Origin: Terriglobales bacterium
GTDB lineage: Bacteria; Acidobacteriota; Terriglobia; Terriglobales; Acidobacteriaceae
Length of the DNA stretch: 54,007 bases
Direction: 5' to 3'
NCBI GenBank assembly: GCA_035561515.1
Contig: DATMXP010000041.1
Span: forward strand, 1 to 54,007
How positions within the stretch are numbered: position 1 is the first letter of the stretch; every line of letters begins with the position of its first letter. Of this stretch, positions 24,501 through 32,628 are shown piece after piece. The translations under genes were made by a program, and so were the position numbers. The notes under the pieces are model-generated. The model was not told the origin of the DNA, searched no databases, and saw only the letters and a list, made by a program, of their open reading frames with translations.

Positions 24501-27500
24501 CTCAACCAGATCGTAGCCAAGTTTGCCAAAGCGAAAGCCGGCCGGGTAATTTCCGAAACGAGGTCCCGCGAGCATTCCCAACCACACATAGGCGTAACAG
24601 GAGCCGTCACTGTTGCCGTGTTCGAGACTGAGGTTGACCATGCGGCAAATAACAAGAGCCAGAAGTTTCGCGTCGATGAACAATGCAGGCGTCACAATCT
24701 CGGTAAAGACGTCTAGCATGTCGAGCACATCCTGGTTATTGGCCAGAGGTAAGCTGACAAGGTCCTCGATTTGTCGGCTGCCCAATAGGGACCAGATTCG
24801 ATCGTATTCCCGAGAAACTTCTTCCTCACGCGGGTGCATGGACCAATTCGTGCCGTGAACTGTTAGATATTCGAGGAAGACCTGAACCGCGCGATCACTG
24901 CGATCCAACGCTGTGTAAAGAGTCAGGCGCAATCGTGTGATCAGAGCGATGTCGTGTGCGCCTCTGGCTCGGTCCGCCAACATGGTTAAGCGACGTTCTG
25001 CGGATGCCATATCTGTGGTGAGTAGTTCGCATTCGGCCAGGAGAGATTCGATCGAGAAAACAAGGCCGTAATTGCGGTTCCAGGTATCTTCGGTCGACGA
25101 TTGTCGCGCGGCCTGAAGGTAATCGCTCGCTCGTGTTGCGAGTACGCTGAGGTTTTCTTGCTCTGACGGATCCGCAGTCGGTGTTACATACTCTGAGAAG
25201 AGAGACTCAGCCGAAAAAACTACCTCGTAGTCATGACTCCATGTCTCGTCGGCCAACAGTTGACGTGCAATATGAAGGTACTTGATCGCGGAGGCATATG
25301 CCGTTGAGGCCTTCGCTCGCCTCGCTGCAAGGAGATTCAATTCGGCGACGCTTTGACGGTCGGCCAGGGAACCGATGAGGTGATGGCTTCGACTGAATTG
25401 GTTGACGATGTCGAAGATCCCCTCCTCAATTTCATCTGGAGAGCTGTTTGAGACCATCAGCATGCCAATTCTGAGATGCATCTCTCCGCGCGAGTCTTCA
25501 GGGATCAGAGAATATGCGGCTTCCTGAACGCGATCGTGAAGAAAGTGATAGGAGTCTTTCGAACGCAGGATAAAGCCAGCATCCAGCGCTTCGGCCAGGC
25601 GCGCATGCATTTGCTCCATCGAACCTTCGGAGACCATGCGCATGACCGTAAAATCTGCGCCACCTCCCAGGCAGGCCAGTTGCTTCAATGCGTTCTGCGC
25701 TTCAGGGGCTAGGTGGGCCATTTTCCCGACCATGAGATCTATCACATTGTCTGTGTAGCCTTTGGCCTGAATGTGATTGAGATCCCACGACCATTGCCCT
25801 GAAACATGATCGAACGTAAGCAAACCCTCTTCGCAAAGCGTGGAAATGAATTGGATGGCGAAGAAGGGGTTACCACTCGTCTTGTTATGAACTAGTTCAG
25901 CAAGCGGGCCAGCTTGCTGCGTCTTGCAGCGAAGCGCATCTGCAACCAATTGAGCCAAGTCTTTTCGAGTGAGAGGGGCGACTACAATGTCCTGCAACAA
26001 TGCCCCTGTCTGGCGTATTTCCTGCAGTTTGCGACTCAGTGGATGTGTCGAGTCCACCTCATTGTCCCGATAAGCCCCGATCAGCAGAAGATGCTTCAAG
26101 TCGGGCTGAGTCAGCAGATACTCGATCAAGTCCAGGGTCGCCGCGTCGAGCCACTGCAGGTCGTCAAGAAAGAGTGCAAGAGGGTGTTCCGGTGCTGCGA
26201 ACACGCCGACGAATCGACGGAATACCAGATGAAATCGTGCCTGGGATTCTCGCGGGGGAAGTTCAAGAACTGGAGGTTGCTCTCCGATGATGGCTTTCAG
26301 TTCAGGAACGAGACCCACGATAAGTTGTCCATTCGGACCAAGGGCATCATGAAGAGCATTTCGCCACCGCGATAACTCCTCTTCGCTCTTGCTCAGGAGT
26401 GCGCGCGTGAGGTTCTGAAATGCCTGGGCCAACGTGGCGTAAGGGATATCACGCTTATATTGATCGAATTTCCCCGATGCAAACAGGCCACGCGGAGGAA
26501 CCAAGGGCTTGTGCAGTTCGTTAACGATCGCGGACTTACCGATTCCGGAATAGCCTGACACCAGCACCAACTCTGGCCTGCCTCCGGCAACTACACGATC
26601 AAAGGCGGCGAGCAAGATCGCGATTTCCCGCTCTCTACCGTATAGCTTCTCCGGCATCAGCAGACGATCTGGAGCGTCGTCCTGGCCGATCGAGAAATCC
26701 GAGATGCGCCCATGCGCCTCCCATTCTTGGAGGCAACGCCGGAGGTCGCGCTCCACGCCAGATGCGGTCTGGTAACGTTCCTCGGGTGTTTTTGCGAGAA
26801 GTTTCATGATGATTCCGGACACACATGCCGGCGCATCCTTGCGTCGGTCATGAGGCGGAACCGGATGCCTCGCGATGTGGCAATGTACCCATTCAAGCGG
26901 GTCGGAAGCTGTAAAAGGCAGTGCCCCGGTGAGCATTTCGTAGAACACGACGCCCAGTGAGTAAAGATCGCTTCGAGAATCGACGGAGCGATTCATCCGC
27001 CCGGTTTGTTCAGGAGCCATGTACGGAAGAGTTCCGATAATGAGTTCGGGAGGTTCGGCGTTTTGGCGCTCGCGCCGAAGGCGGGAAGCGATCCCAAAGC
27101 CCATGAGCCGAACCTCCCCCGTGGCTGGGTTAACCAGAACATTGGTTGGCTTCAGATCCTTGTGAATCAGCTTTTGCTGGTGCAAGCTGCCGAGAACTGT
27201 TGTAAGACCCAGGGCGAAACGGAGGAACTGCGCTGTCTCAATCGGCCTCGAAAGCAATTGGTCGAGAGTTTGGCCACCTGGATCTTCGAGGATGAGTGAT
27301 ACCTGTGCCCCTGCTTCTGAAAGGGCCGTGGGACGTACGGCCCATGCCGAGTCCAATTCACTCCTTAGTGAGTATTCGTGACGAATCTTGCTGAGTGTCT
27401 CCGGCGTTGGTCGGGTGGAAGCTGGAGTCAGAACCAGAACGGAAGCTAGTTCAGGTAACTTCGGATGAGCACGTGAGAGAACGAATTCGCCATCATCACG

Positions 27501-27551
27501 AAGGCGGTCGAGAGAGTACCCCGAAACTTGCACGATGATCCCCCACGCCAT
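21501..27551 (-). CDS. Giant hybrid kinase-fold/AAA-ATPase/GAF/PAS/histidine kinase
   Basis: A ~2016-residue cytoplasmic signalling protein. Domains in order: Ser/Thr-kinase-like (about 10-285), AAA ATPase of the predicted-ATPase type (Walker A GYSGIGKS at 333-340), a long TPR-like helical region (about 700-1400), GAF (about 1410-1560), two PAS domains (about 1575-1760), then HisKA with phospho-His near 1803 (SLAHEIKQP) and HATPase (GTGLGLAITR). The kinase-like domain keeps HKDLKPTN but has GFG for DFG and no obvious VAIK lysine, so it is probably a pseudokinase. ATG 27551 is preferred over TTG 27575. Confidence 0.9.
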   Translation of the reverse strand: MAWGIIVQVSGYSLDRLRDDGEFVLSRAHPKLPELASVLVLTPASTRPTPETLSKIRHEYSLRSELDSAWAVRPTALSEAGAQVSLILEDPGGQTLDQLLSRPIETAQFLRFALGLTTVLGSLHQQKLIHKDLKPTNVLVNPATGEVRLMGFGIASRLRRERQNAEPPELIIGTLPYMAPEQTGRMNRSVDSRSDLYSLGVVFYEMLTGALPFTASDPLEWVHCHIARHPVPPHDRRKDAPACVSGIIMKLLAKTPEERYQTASGVERDLRRCLQEWEAHGRISDFSIGQDDAPDRLLMPEKLYGREREIAILLAAFDRVVAGGRPELVLVSGYSGIGKSAIVNELHKPLVPPRGLFASGKFDQYKRDIPYATLAQAFQNLTRALLSKSEEELSRWRNALHDALGPNGQLIVGLVPELKAIIGEQPPVLELPPRESQARFHLVFRRFVGVFAAPEHPLALFLDDLQWLDAATLDLIEYLLTQPDLKHLLLIGAYRDNEVDSTHPLSRKLQEIRQTGALLQDIVVAPLTRKDLAQLVADALRCKTQQAGPLAELVHNKTSGNPFFAIQFISTLCEEGLLTFDHVSGQWSWDLNHIQAKGYTDNVIDLMVGKMAHLAPEAQNALKQLACLGGGADFTVMRMVSEGSMEQMHARLAEALDAGFILRSKDSYHFLHDRVQEAAYSLIPEDSRGEMHLRIGMLMVSNSSPDEIEEGIFDIVNQFSRSHHLIGSLADRQSVAELNLLAARRAKASTAYASAIKYLHIARQLLADETWSHDYEVVFSAESLFSEYVTPTADPSEQENLSVLATRASDYLQAARQSSTEDTWNRNYGLVFSIESLLAECELLTTDMASAERRLTMLADRARGAHDIALITRLRLTLYTALDRSDRAVQVFLEYLTVHGTNWSMHPREEEVSREYDRIWSLLGSRQIEDLVSLPLANNQDVLDMLDVFTEIVTPALFIDAKLLALVICRMVNLSLEHGNSDGSCYAYVWLGMLAGPRFGNYPAGFRFGKLGYDLVEQHGLQRYKARTYMSFGTLIVPWTKHIKQARELQSRCFNAANRIGDLTYAAYSRNVLYTNYLAAGDPLAEVQREAEIGLQFATSIRFGLVIDCITAQLGLIRTLRGLTTTFGSFDDAQFQELQFERHFASDPVLALPECWYWIRKLQARFLAGDYSVAIEASLNAKRLLWTSPSFFEVAEYHFYSALSRAASLDNAIGDSRNEHFEALSAHHNQYEIWAQHCPENFENRFAMIRAEMARIEGRVLDAEQLYEQAIRSAHDNGFLNNEGLAYELAARFYAARGFLKIAHAYLLEARYCYQRWGADGKVVQLESLYPHLKTERPLPTPTGMTGMSMETVDLATVIKVSQAVSGEMVLEKLINSLMRAALEQAGANRGILIEPRRDELKVDAEAIVAEGDVAVRREVTHISAEMPESVVRYVMRTEDCVIVADASAPNPFSDDPYIRQGGPRSILALPLINQGKLISILYLENSLTADVFSPHRIAILKVLAYRAAISLENTRLYHELEDRERKIRRLIDSNIIGIVIWDLDGRVIDANDAFLRMVQYDRKDLDAGLRWLDITPPEWQEAHALYEAEELKATGMMQVREKEYFRKDGSRVPVLIGAACFEGQTNQGVAYILDLSEQKRAEEALRHSEAYLAEAQRQTHTGSCAIDGTSRQAVYWSDEMFRLFEFDPQQGPPRWDQFLSRIHPEDRDTVQSANEQAFRTKTSCDVEFRMVKPNGTVRHIHAIGKPVVNRAGELVQVLGTMVDVTERKRAEEARERLRQVQADLAHVTRVTSMGELTASLAHEIKQPIGAAVTNAEACLRLLNRQQPDLPEAREAALEMIKDARRAADIIDRVRSLYQKGSSQLETVDLNQIIVEMVIMMGNEADRHAVTIRSDLANGLPNLIVDRVQVQQVLMNLMLNAIEAMESGGELTISSQLAADGQLQISVSDTGAGVPPENEDKIFNAFFTTKTQGTGLGLAITRSVIQSHGGQIWSERNAAGGATFRFTLPIRETAVA

Positions 27552-27787
27552 CACCGTGCTTTCGAATGACGGCAACGAGCACAGGTGACCAATGATGCTT
27601 TTGGGGAATTCTAGAACCGCTTCCTGACAGGAGCAACAACATTAGAGGTTAAGTACACGTTACAAAGTGCGACGGAAAAGGGCAATCGTTGCGACTTTTC
27701 AGGGAATCGGGCATCGTTGGAAACGGCTTTGCCATCAGGGTAAGTGAAACCTGCGGCCGCGGCTTTCTGTTGTACATCGATTCTCTT

Positions 27788-28033
27788 TTACTCAGTATTG
27801 TCTTTTGCCTCGTCGCTTGCTTTCTCTGACGCCAGATCAAGGTTCTGCCGATCCTCATCTAACGGAAGAATGCAGGCACCGATTTCCGATGGAGCCGTAT
27901 CTTCGAAAATTAAGATTGCGCGAACCTCTTCCTCTGCCTCTTCCAAGTAAATCTCTTCCTGACTAGCGATCTCCTCGTAGTATTCGTCGAGGTCATTTGA
28001 ACCGTCGTAACCGTTTCTATTGTCGCTTGACAT
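27788..28033 (-). CDS. Small acidic protein of unknown function
   Basis: An 81-residue, strongly acidic protein (DLDEYYEEIASQEEIYLEEA, then a stretch RAILIFEDTAPSEIGACILP). ATG 28033 has GGGAG ten bases upstream; the GTG nine bases before it lies too close to that site. It precedes the giant kinase gene by about 240 bp on the same strand and diverges from ridA. Function unknown; a small partner of the kinase is possible. Confidence 0.55.
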   Translation of the reverse strand: MSSDNRNGYDGSNDLDEYYEEIASQEEIYLEEAEEEVRAILIFEDTAPSEIGACILPLDEDRQNLDLASEKASDEAKDNTE

Positions 28034-28087
28034 CGTGATCACACTCCCAGGCTTGTCTCGATGTAAAAACCGATCAGGAGCTGCTTT

Positions 28088-28107
28088 TGTGACAGTCCTT
28101 TGTCACA
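28088..28107. promoter_or_regulatory. Candidate operator TGTGACA-N6-TGTCACA
   Basis: A perfect 7-bp inverted repeat with a six-base spacer in the divergent region between the acidic-protein/kinase genes and ridA. Its place suits a site for one of the local regulators. The half-sites resemble CRP/FNR boxes, but the spacing does not match them. Confidence 0.5.
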
Positions 28108-28237
28108 TTCAAGAGGATTATTCGGTCATAAGGGCGAGGATCGAAGCGCAGTGATGCACTTGCTGTTGGCAAGCGAAGAACTGGTGAGCGACGCCGTCGC
28201 ACCCTGACCACCATCCCGGACCGAAAGGAGACTCGCG

Positions 28238-28675
28238 ATGTCACTGTCCAAAGAGGTGAAAGGACTTGGAATGCCCTGGGAGGAGCAGTACGGCTACGCC
28301 CAAGCCATAAAGGTAGGTGACACGATCTACATCTCCGGCCAGCTCAGCCATGACGACCAAGGAAACATGGTTGCCCCTGCGCCTTTAGATGGCACGGGTC
28401 GGATCGTCGACCACTCAAACATGGAAGCACAAATGCGCCAAGCGTATGCGAATGCAAAGAAGATTCTTCACCAGTTCGGTGCGACTTTGGAAAACGTCGT
28501 TGAGGAGGTTCTTTACGTCACGGATATGGAAAGAGCTTTCGGGGTGGCGGGAATCGTTCGAAAGGAAGCGTACGGGGCGAACAAACCAGCGGTGGCAAGC
28601 ACCATCTTGGTGACACCTCGGCTGGCACTCCCAAATCAGCTCATCGAAATCAAGCTCGTTGCCAAGATGCGATAA
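28238..28675 (+). CDS. RidA/YjgF-family protein
   Basis: A 145-residue soluble enzyme of the Rid family, whose best-known members hydrolyse reactive imines and enamines from PLP enzymes. The core runs through GYAQAIKVGDTIYISGQ and ends with PNQLIEIKLVA. The catalytic Arg seen in RidA proper is not at the usual place (the end reads VTPRLALPNQLIEI), so a different Rid subgroup is likely. GAAAGGAG precedes ATG 28238. It starts a plus-strand cluster of oxidation-related genes. Confidence 0.88.
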   Translation: MSLSKEVKGLGMPWEEQYGYAQAIKVGDTIYISGQLSHDDQGNMVAPAPLDGTGRIVDHSNMEAQMRQAYANAKKILHQFGATLENVVEEVLYVTDMERAFGVAGIVRKEAYGANKPAVASTILVTPRLALPNQLIEIKLVAKMR

Positions 28676-28748
28676 GATCACGAGTGAACATCGGTATTGC
28701 AATCAGCGGGCAAGTGAGACCGCCAACGATTTCAAGGTACGATCAACT

Positions 28749-30080
28749 ATGAACCCCGCCGTCAATTCAGGTCGCAATCAATGCCCATCACCTGCACGAG
28801 CTAAAGTGCCAATCGATGCGCCGCTGGGCCCCGCAGCGTATGGAAGGATGTTCCCAGAATTGGCGCCGTTTGAAGCTGATGAGCAATTCCTACATGCTCT
28901 TGGTCGGTTAGGTGGTGTTTGCGATTGCGGAGATATCGATGATTCTGCCGATTCATTAGGGGAAACCGCCGCTGGTTGGCCTATCTTGGGTCAATTTGTC
29001 GCTCACGACATTACGGCTGACCGATCCAGTTTGCGATCCGATGTCGACACTTCAGAGCTACGCAATGCTCGCAGGCCGCAACTAAATCTTGAATGCCTCT
29101 ATGGCGATGGACCGACCGGCCATCCATTTCTTTACCAACGCGACGATCCTGCAAAGTTCCTGCTAGGTGCAGATGGATTAGACGTGCAACGAAATGCTGA
29201 GGGCACTGCAGTCATCAGCGACCCACGTAATGATTCGCACACGCTGATTTCCCAGATGCATTTGGCGATGCTTAAAGCGCATAACGCCTTCGTCGATGAA
29301 CTCCGTCTGGACGGAGTACGGGATGATCGGGTATTCGACGAAGCATGCCGGCTGTTACGTTGGCACTATCAGTGGAGCATTTTGAATGAGTTTCTGCCCA
29401 CTCTCGTTGGAAGTTTGCTTGTCGATCAGGTGCTTAAAGAGGGGCCGAAATGGTTCCATCCTTCTCACGATGGATACATACCGCTCGAGTTTGCCGATGC
29501 AGCTTACCGGTATGGCCATTCACAAATTCGTTGCCGGTACCGGTTGAACTTGCACACAGATCCCGTACCGCTCTTTCCTGATCTCCTGGGATTCCGTGCG
29601 GTACCGCGGGACCGGCTCGTCGACTGGGCATTGTTCTTCGACGTGCCTGGGAAAGCGCCGGCACAGCGCTCCAAAAAGATCGATGGAAAGCTCGTGCGAT
29701 CCCTGATCGAGTTGCCTGTAGCCGTCACTGGGCAGTGCGAAATCGAGGACTATCATTCGCTCGCTGTTCGTGACCTGCAACGAGGGCAGGGTGTCAGACT
29801 ACCGTCCGGAGAGGCTGTAGCCCGTCACCTCGGGGTTATTCCTCTTAACGCGAAGCAGGTTGGCATCGACTCCGTGGGCTGGCAAGGCGAAACCCCCCTC
29901 TGGTACTACATTCTCCGCGAGGCTGACGTCTGTACGGGAGGTCATCGACTCGGTCCCGTAGGTGGCCTGATTGTAACGGAGGTATTGGTTGGGCTGATCG
30001 ACGCAGATGAAACATCGTTTCGCCGTAACGAAAAGGAATGGCGCCCCCTAAAAACCATCGCAGAGTTGCTGAGCGCTTAG
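28749..30080 (+). CDS. Animal-type heme peroxidase (peroxinectin-like)
   Basis: A 443-residue heme peroxidase with no obvious signal peptide. Distal His86 lies in GQFVAHDITAD and proximal His257 in AAYRYGHSQIRCRYRL; DPRNDSHTLISQMHLAMLKAHN-like sequence (about 158-180) carries the family's conserved Arg and Asn. Such enzymes oxidise halides, thiocyanate or phenols with peroxide. Start ATG 28749 is chosen because the longer frame to 28659 overlaps the end of ridA. It may share the transcript of ridA (73-base gap). Confidence 0.88.
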   Translation: MNPAVNSGRNQCPSPARAKVPIDAPLGPAAYGRMFPELAPFEADEQFLHALGRLGGVCDCGDIDDSADSLGETAAGWPILGQFVAHDITADRSSLRSDVDTSELRNARRPQLNLECLYGDGPTGHPFLYQRDDPAKFLLGADGLDVQRNAEGTAVISDPRNDSHTLISQMHLAMLKAHNAFVDELRLDGVRDDRVFDEACRLLRWHYQWSILNEFLPTLVGSLLVDQVLKEGPKWFHPSHDGYIPLEFADAAYRYGHSQIRCRYRLNLHTDPVPLFPDLLGFRAVPRDRLVDWALFFDVPGKAPAQRSKKIDGKLVRSLIELPVAVTGQCEIEDYHSLAVRDLQRGQGVRLPSGEAVARHLGVIPLNAKQVGIDSVGWQGETPLWYYILREADVCTGGHRLGPVGGLIVTEVLVGLIDADETSFRRNEKEWRPLKTIAELLSA

Positions 30081-30267
30081 TAAGGATTTTCGCGCTTACC
30101 TCCACTGCAGTCGTAACTCCCTCCAAACAGTCTCCCTCCCGACGCCTCGATTTTTATCCGGTTACTTCAACAACATCACGTCACGAAACGCTGTGACGTT
30201 TGGTCTTAGCAGATACAAGAGACTGATGGCAGCCAAATGCCGTCGCGAAGACTGAAGGAGTATCCAA

Positions 30268-31047
30268 ATGAAAATCGTAGTTATCGGCGGCACTGGCCTC
30301 ATCGGGTCAAAGCTTGTCAAAATCCTTCGTGAGCAGGGCCACGAGGCAGTGGCGGCTGCGCCTAACTCAGGTGTCAACACCCTGACCGGCGAGGGCCTGG
30401 CCGAAGTGCTGAAAGGCGCTTCGGTGGTAGTTGACGTATCGAATTCTCCGAATTGGGAGGAGTCGGCTGTACTGAACTTCTTTGTAACCTCAACTCGCAA
30501 CCTGCTGAGCTATGAAGCAGTGGCAGGCGTCAAACATCACGTTGCATTGTCCGTTGTAGGAACACAGCAACTCTTCGAGAGCGCTTATTTTCGTGCCAAG
30601 ATCGCACAAGAGAGGCTGATCGAACAAGGCTCGATTCCCTACACCATTGTCCACGCGACGCAGTTCTTCGAGTTCGTGAAGGGAATTGCCGATATTTCGA
30701 TGGTTGGCGACAAGGTTCATCTGCCTCCAGTGCTTTTCCAGCCAATGTCAGCCGACGATGTCGCGAGTGCCGTCGCCAGCGTCGCCCTGGAGCCACCGCT
30801 CAACAGCACAGTCGAAATCGGTGGGCCGGAACAGTTTCGTCTGGATGAACTCGTTCGCCGGCGCCTGGCGCAGCTAGGAGACCGACGCGACGTCATCGCC
30901 GATCCGAGTGCGACTTACTCCGGGGCAAGGGTGAAGGATAAGACGCTTGTACCGGGCAGCGGTGCGCGACTCAGCAAAACAACCTTCGATACCTGGGTCA
31001 AAGAATCTGAAGCAAAAACTGCAAGCTCCAAATCTTCGGCGGCATGA
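30268..31047 (+). CDS. NmrA-like NAD(P)-binding protein (SDR superfamily)
   Basis: A 259-residue Rossmann-fold protein starting MKIVVIGGTGLIGSKLVKIL, with the dinucleotide motif GGTGLIG. The rest (VVDVSNSPNWEE, HHVALSVVGTQQLFESAYFRAK, YTIVHATQFFEF) follows the atypical SDR/NmrA group, which includes NAD(P)H quinone reductases and redox sensors. GAAGGAG precedes ATG 30268. Neighbours (peroxidase, cupin, hydrolase) suggest a redox role; the substrate is unknown. Confidence 0.88.
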   Translation: MKIVVIGGTGLIGSKLVKILREQGHEAVAAAPNSGVNTLTGEGLAEVLKGASVVVDVSNSPNWEESAVLNFFVTSTRNLLSYEAVAGVKHHVALSVVGTQQLFESAYFRAKIAQERLIEQGSIPYTIVHATQFFEFVKGIADISMVGDKVHLPPVLFQPMSADDVASAVASVALEPPLNSTVEIGGPEQFRLDELVRRRLAQLGDRRDVIADPSATYSGARVKDKTLVPGSGARLSKTTFDTWVKESEAKTASSKSSAA

Positions 31048-31106
31048 CGACTCGCGGAATACCCAGGACAAGTAACCGAGCACCCACGCCTAATGAAAGG
31101 ATAACT

Positions 31107-31496
31107 ATGAAGTTCAAAAAAATGGTCTTGGCCTTGACGTTCCTGACGGCTGCCACGCTGGTAGCCCAAGAGGCAAAGGTCACCACACTCATGTCTAAGG
31201 ACCTGAAGGAATCTCCCGGAAAACAGGGCTTGATGCTGATGATCGAATATCCGCCGGGCAGCACTGACCCGGTCCATCGGCACAACGCACATGGGTTTAT
31301 CTACGTCCTGGAAGGTTCGATCGTGATGCAGGTGAGAGGTGGTCAAGAGGTGACACTCACACGCGGCCAAACCTTCTATGAAGGCCCAGACGATGTTCAC
31401 GTCGTTGGACGAAACGCAAGTAAAACCAAGCCGGCAAGATTCGTCGTGTTCTTCGTGAAGGACAAAGACGCTCCAGTGCTGGTACCCGCTGACTAA
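31107..31496 (+). CDS. Exported cupin-domain protein
   Basis: A 129-residue protein: signal peptide (residues 1-20, ending LVAQ) and one cupin barrel. Metal-ligand motifs are seen: HRHNAHGFIYVLEGSI (histidines and Glu) and a later His in GPDDVHVVGRN. ATG 31107 has GAAAGG six bases upstream; a longer frame from 31044 would lack the signal peptide. It is placed between an NmrA-like gene and a hydrolase gene. Exact role unknown. Confidence 0.85.
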   Translation: MKFKKMVLALTFLTAATLVAQEAKVTTLMSKDLKESPGKQGLMLMIEYPPGSTDPVHRHNAHGFIYVLEGSIVMQVRGGQEVTLTRGQTFYEGPDDVHVVGRNASKTKPARFVVFFVKDKDAPVLVPAD

Positions 31497-31548
31497 GTTC
31501 TCAAAACCCACGAGCAGTACCGCTCGCGAAAACTTTAGGAGAGATCAC

Positions 31549-32397
31549 ATGAGCACAATCACGGTGAAAGACGGCACGACCATTTACTACAAGGACTGGG
31601 GCAAAGGCCCGGTCGTCACCTTCTCACATGGATGGCCGCTGAGTTCCGACGCGTGGGACGGCCAGCTTCTGTTCCTGGCCCAGAACGGCTTTCGCGTTAT
31701 TGCCCACGACCGGCGTGGCCATGGTCGTTCCAGCCAGGCTTGGGGCGGGAACGATATGAACGGTTACGCGGATGATCTAGCAGCTCTCATCGAGAAGCTG
31801 GATCTCAAAGACGTGACACTGGTGGGTCATTCCACTGGTGGAGGTGAAGTCGCACGTTATATTGGACGCCACGGTACCGCGCGGGTTGCTGCAGCCGTTC
31901 TGATCGCGGCAGTACCGCCAGGCTTGGTAAAGTCCGCTTCCAACCCGCAAGGAATCCCTATCGAGGTGTTCGACGGACTACGCAGCAGTCTTATCAAGGA
32001 CCGCTCGCAGTTTTACAAAGACTTCGCCCTCATGTTTTACGGTGCAAATCGAGCGGGTGCAAGCGTGTCCCAGGGAACGCTTGATCAGTTCTGGTTATGG
32101 AGCATGCAGGGTGGTCTCGAGAACATCCACGACAGTATCAAGGCATTTTCTGAAACCCAATTTACGGAAGATCTCAACAAGTTCGACATACCAACCCTCC
32201 TGATGCATGGTGAGGATGATCAGATCGTGCCGATAGACGATTCATCGAGACGCTCTGCAAAACTCATCAAAGGGGTGCAGGAAATCTACTATCCGGGGCT
32301 GCCTCATGGCCTCACTGCTACGCATCCGGACCGCGTAAACGCTGACCTGCTGAAATTCCTGAACTCCGTTCAGAAGGCCCGCAAGACCGCAGCCTGA
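31549..32397 (+). CDS. Alpha/beta hydrolase, cofactor-free haloperoxidase type
   Basis: A 282-residue cytoplasmic hydrolase. The triad is Ser95 in VGHSTGGGE, Asp224 in HGEDDQIVP and His253 in LPHGLTATHP; FSHGWPLSSDAW gives the oxyanion hole. This matches the non-heme chloroperoxidase/perhydrolase family, which can make peracids but may simply be an esterase. TTAGGAGAG precedes ATG 31549. It ends the plus-strand cluster that starts at ridA. Confidence 0.92.
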   Translation: MSTITVKDGTTIYYKDWGKGPVVTFSHGWPLSSDAWDGQLLFLAQNGFRVIAHDRRGHGRSSQAWGGNDMNGYADDLAALIEKLDLKDVTLVGHSTGGGEVARYIGRHGTARVAAAVLIAAVPPGLVKSASNPQGIPIEVFDGLRSSLIKDRSQFYKDFALMFYGANRAGASVSQGTLDQFWLWSMQGGLENIHDSIKAFSETQFTEDLNKFDIPTLLMHGEDDQIVPIDDSSRRSAKLIKGVQEIYYPGLPHGLTATHPDRVNADLLKFLNSVQKARKTAA

Positions 32398-32428
32398 TCC
32401 ATCTGCTTCACCGCCGGAGATTGAGGAA

Positions 32429-32533
32429 CCTATGTGCGGCACGCAGGGGAACGGAGTTTTCGCGATTTCTTCCGATTGCCACCGACGAAGGAGAATCGCA
32501 GCCAGTTGGTGGACCCTGCGTGTGGCACATAGG
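32429..32533. repeat. ~105-bp imperfect inverted-repeat element
   Basis: The arm 32429-32448 (CCTATGTGCGGCACGCAGGG) is matched in inverted order by 32514-32533 (18 of 20 positions). Inside it, GCGATTTCTTCC (about 32462) and GGAGAATCGC (about 32490) make a second, weaker pair. It has the look of a small mobile palindrome or a structured RNA. An iscX-like fragment lies just after it. Confidence 0.6.
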
Positions 32534-32565
32534 GAAGGATCCTAAGTGGAGTATGGGCTTGAATT

Positions 32566-32595
32566 TTCGAGGAGTGGCAGGATAAGAACGAGTAG
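32566..32595 (+). pseudogene. Fossil of an iscX 3' end
   Basis: The last ten codons read FEEWQDKNE and stop, and 26 of 30 bases match the end of iscX at 17463-17492 (17 identical in a row). Nothing upstream continues the match, and a stop precedes it in frame. A leftover of a second iscX copy, or of a small duplication, is the likeliest reading. Confidence 0.55.
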
Positions 32596-32628
32596 CAGTT
32601 GCTATTTCAACCAGGCTGCCGGTGCCGC

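Noticed and set aside
28088..28107. CRP/FNR binding site
   Set aside because: TGTGA and TCACA half-sites are ten bases apart instead of six; kept only as an unassigned operator.
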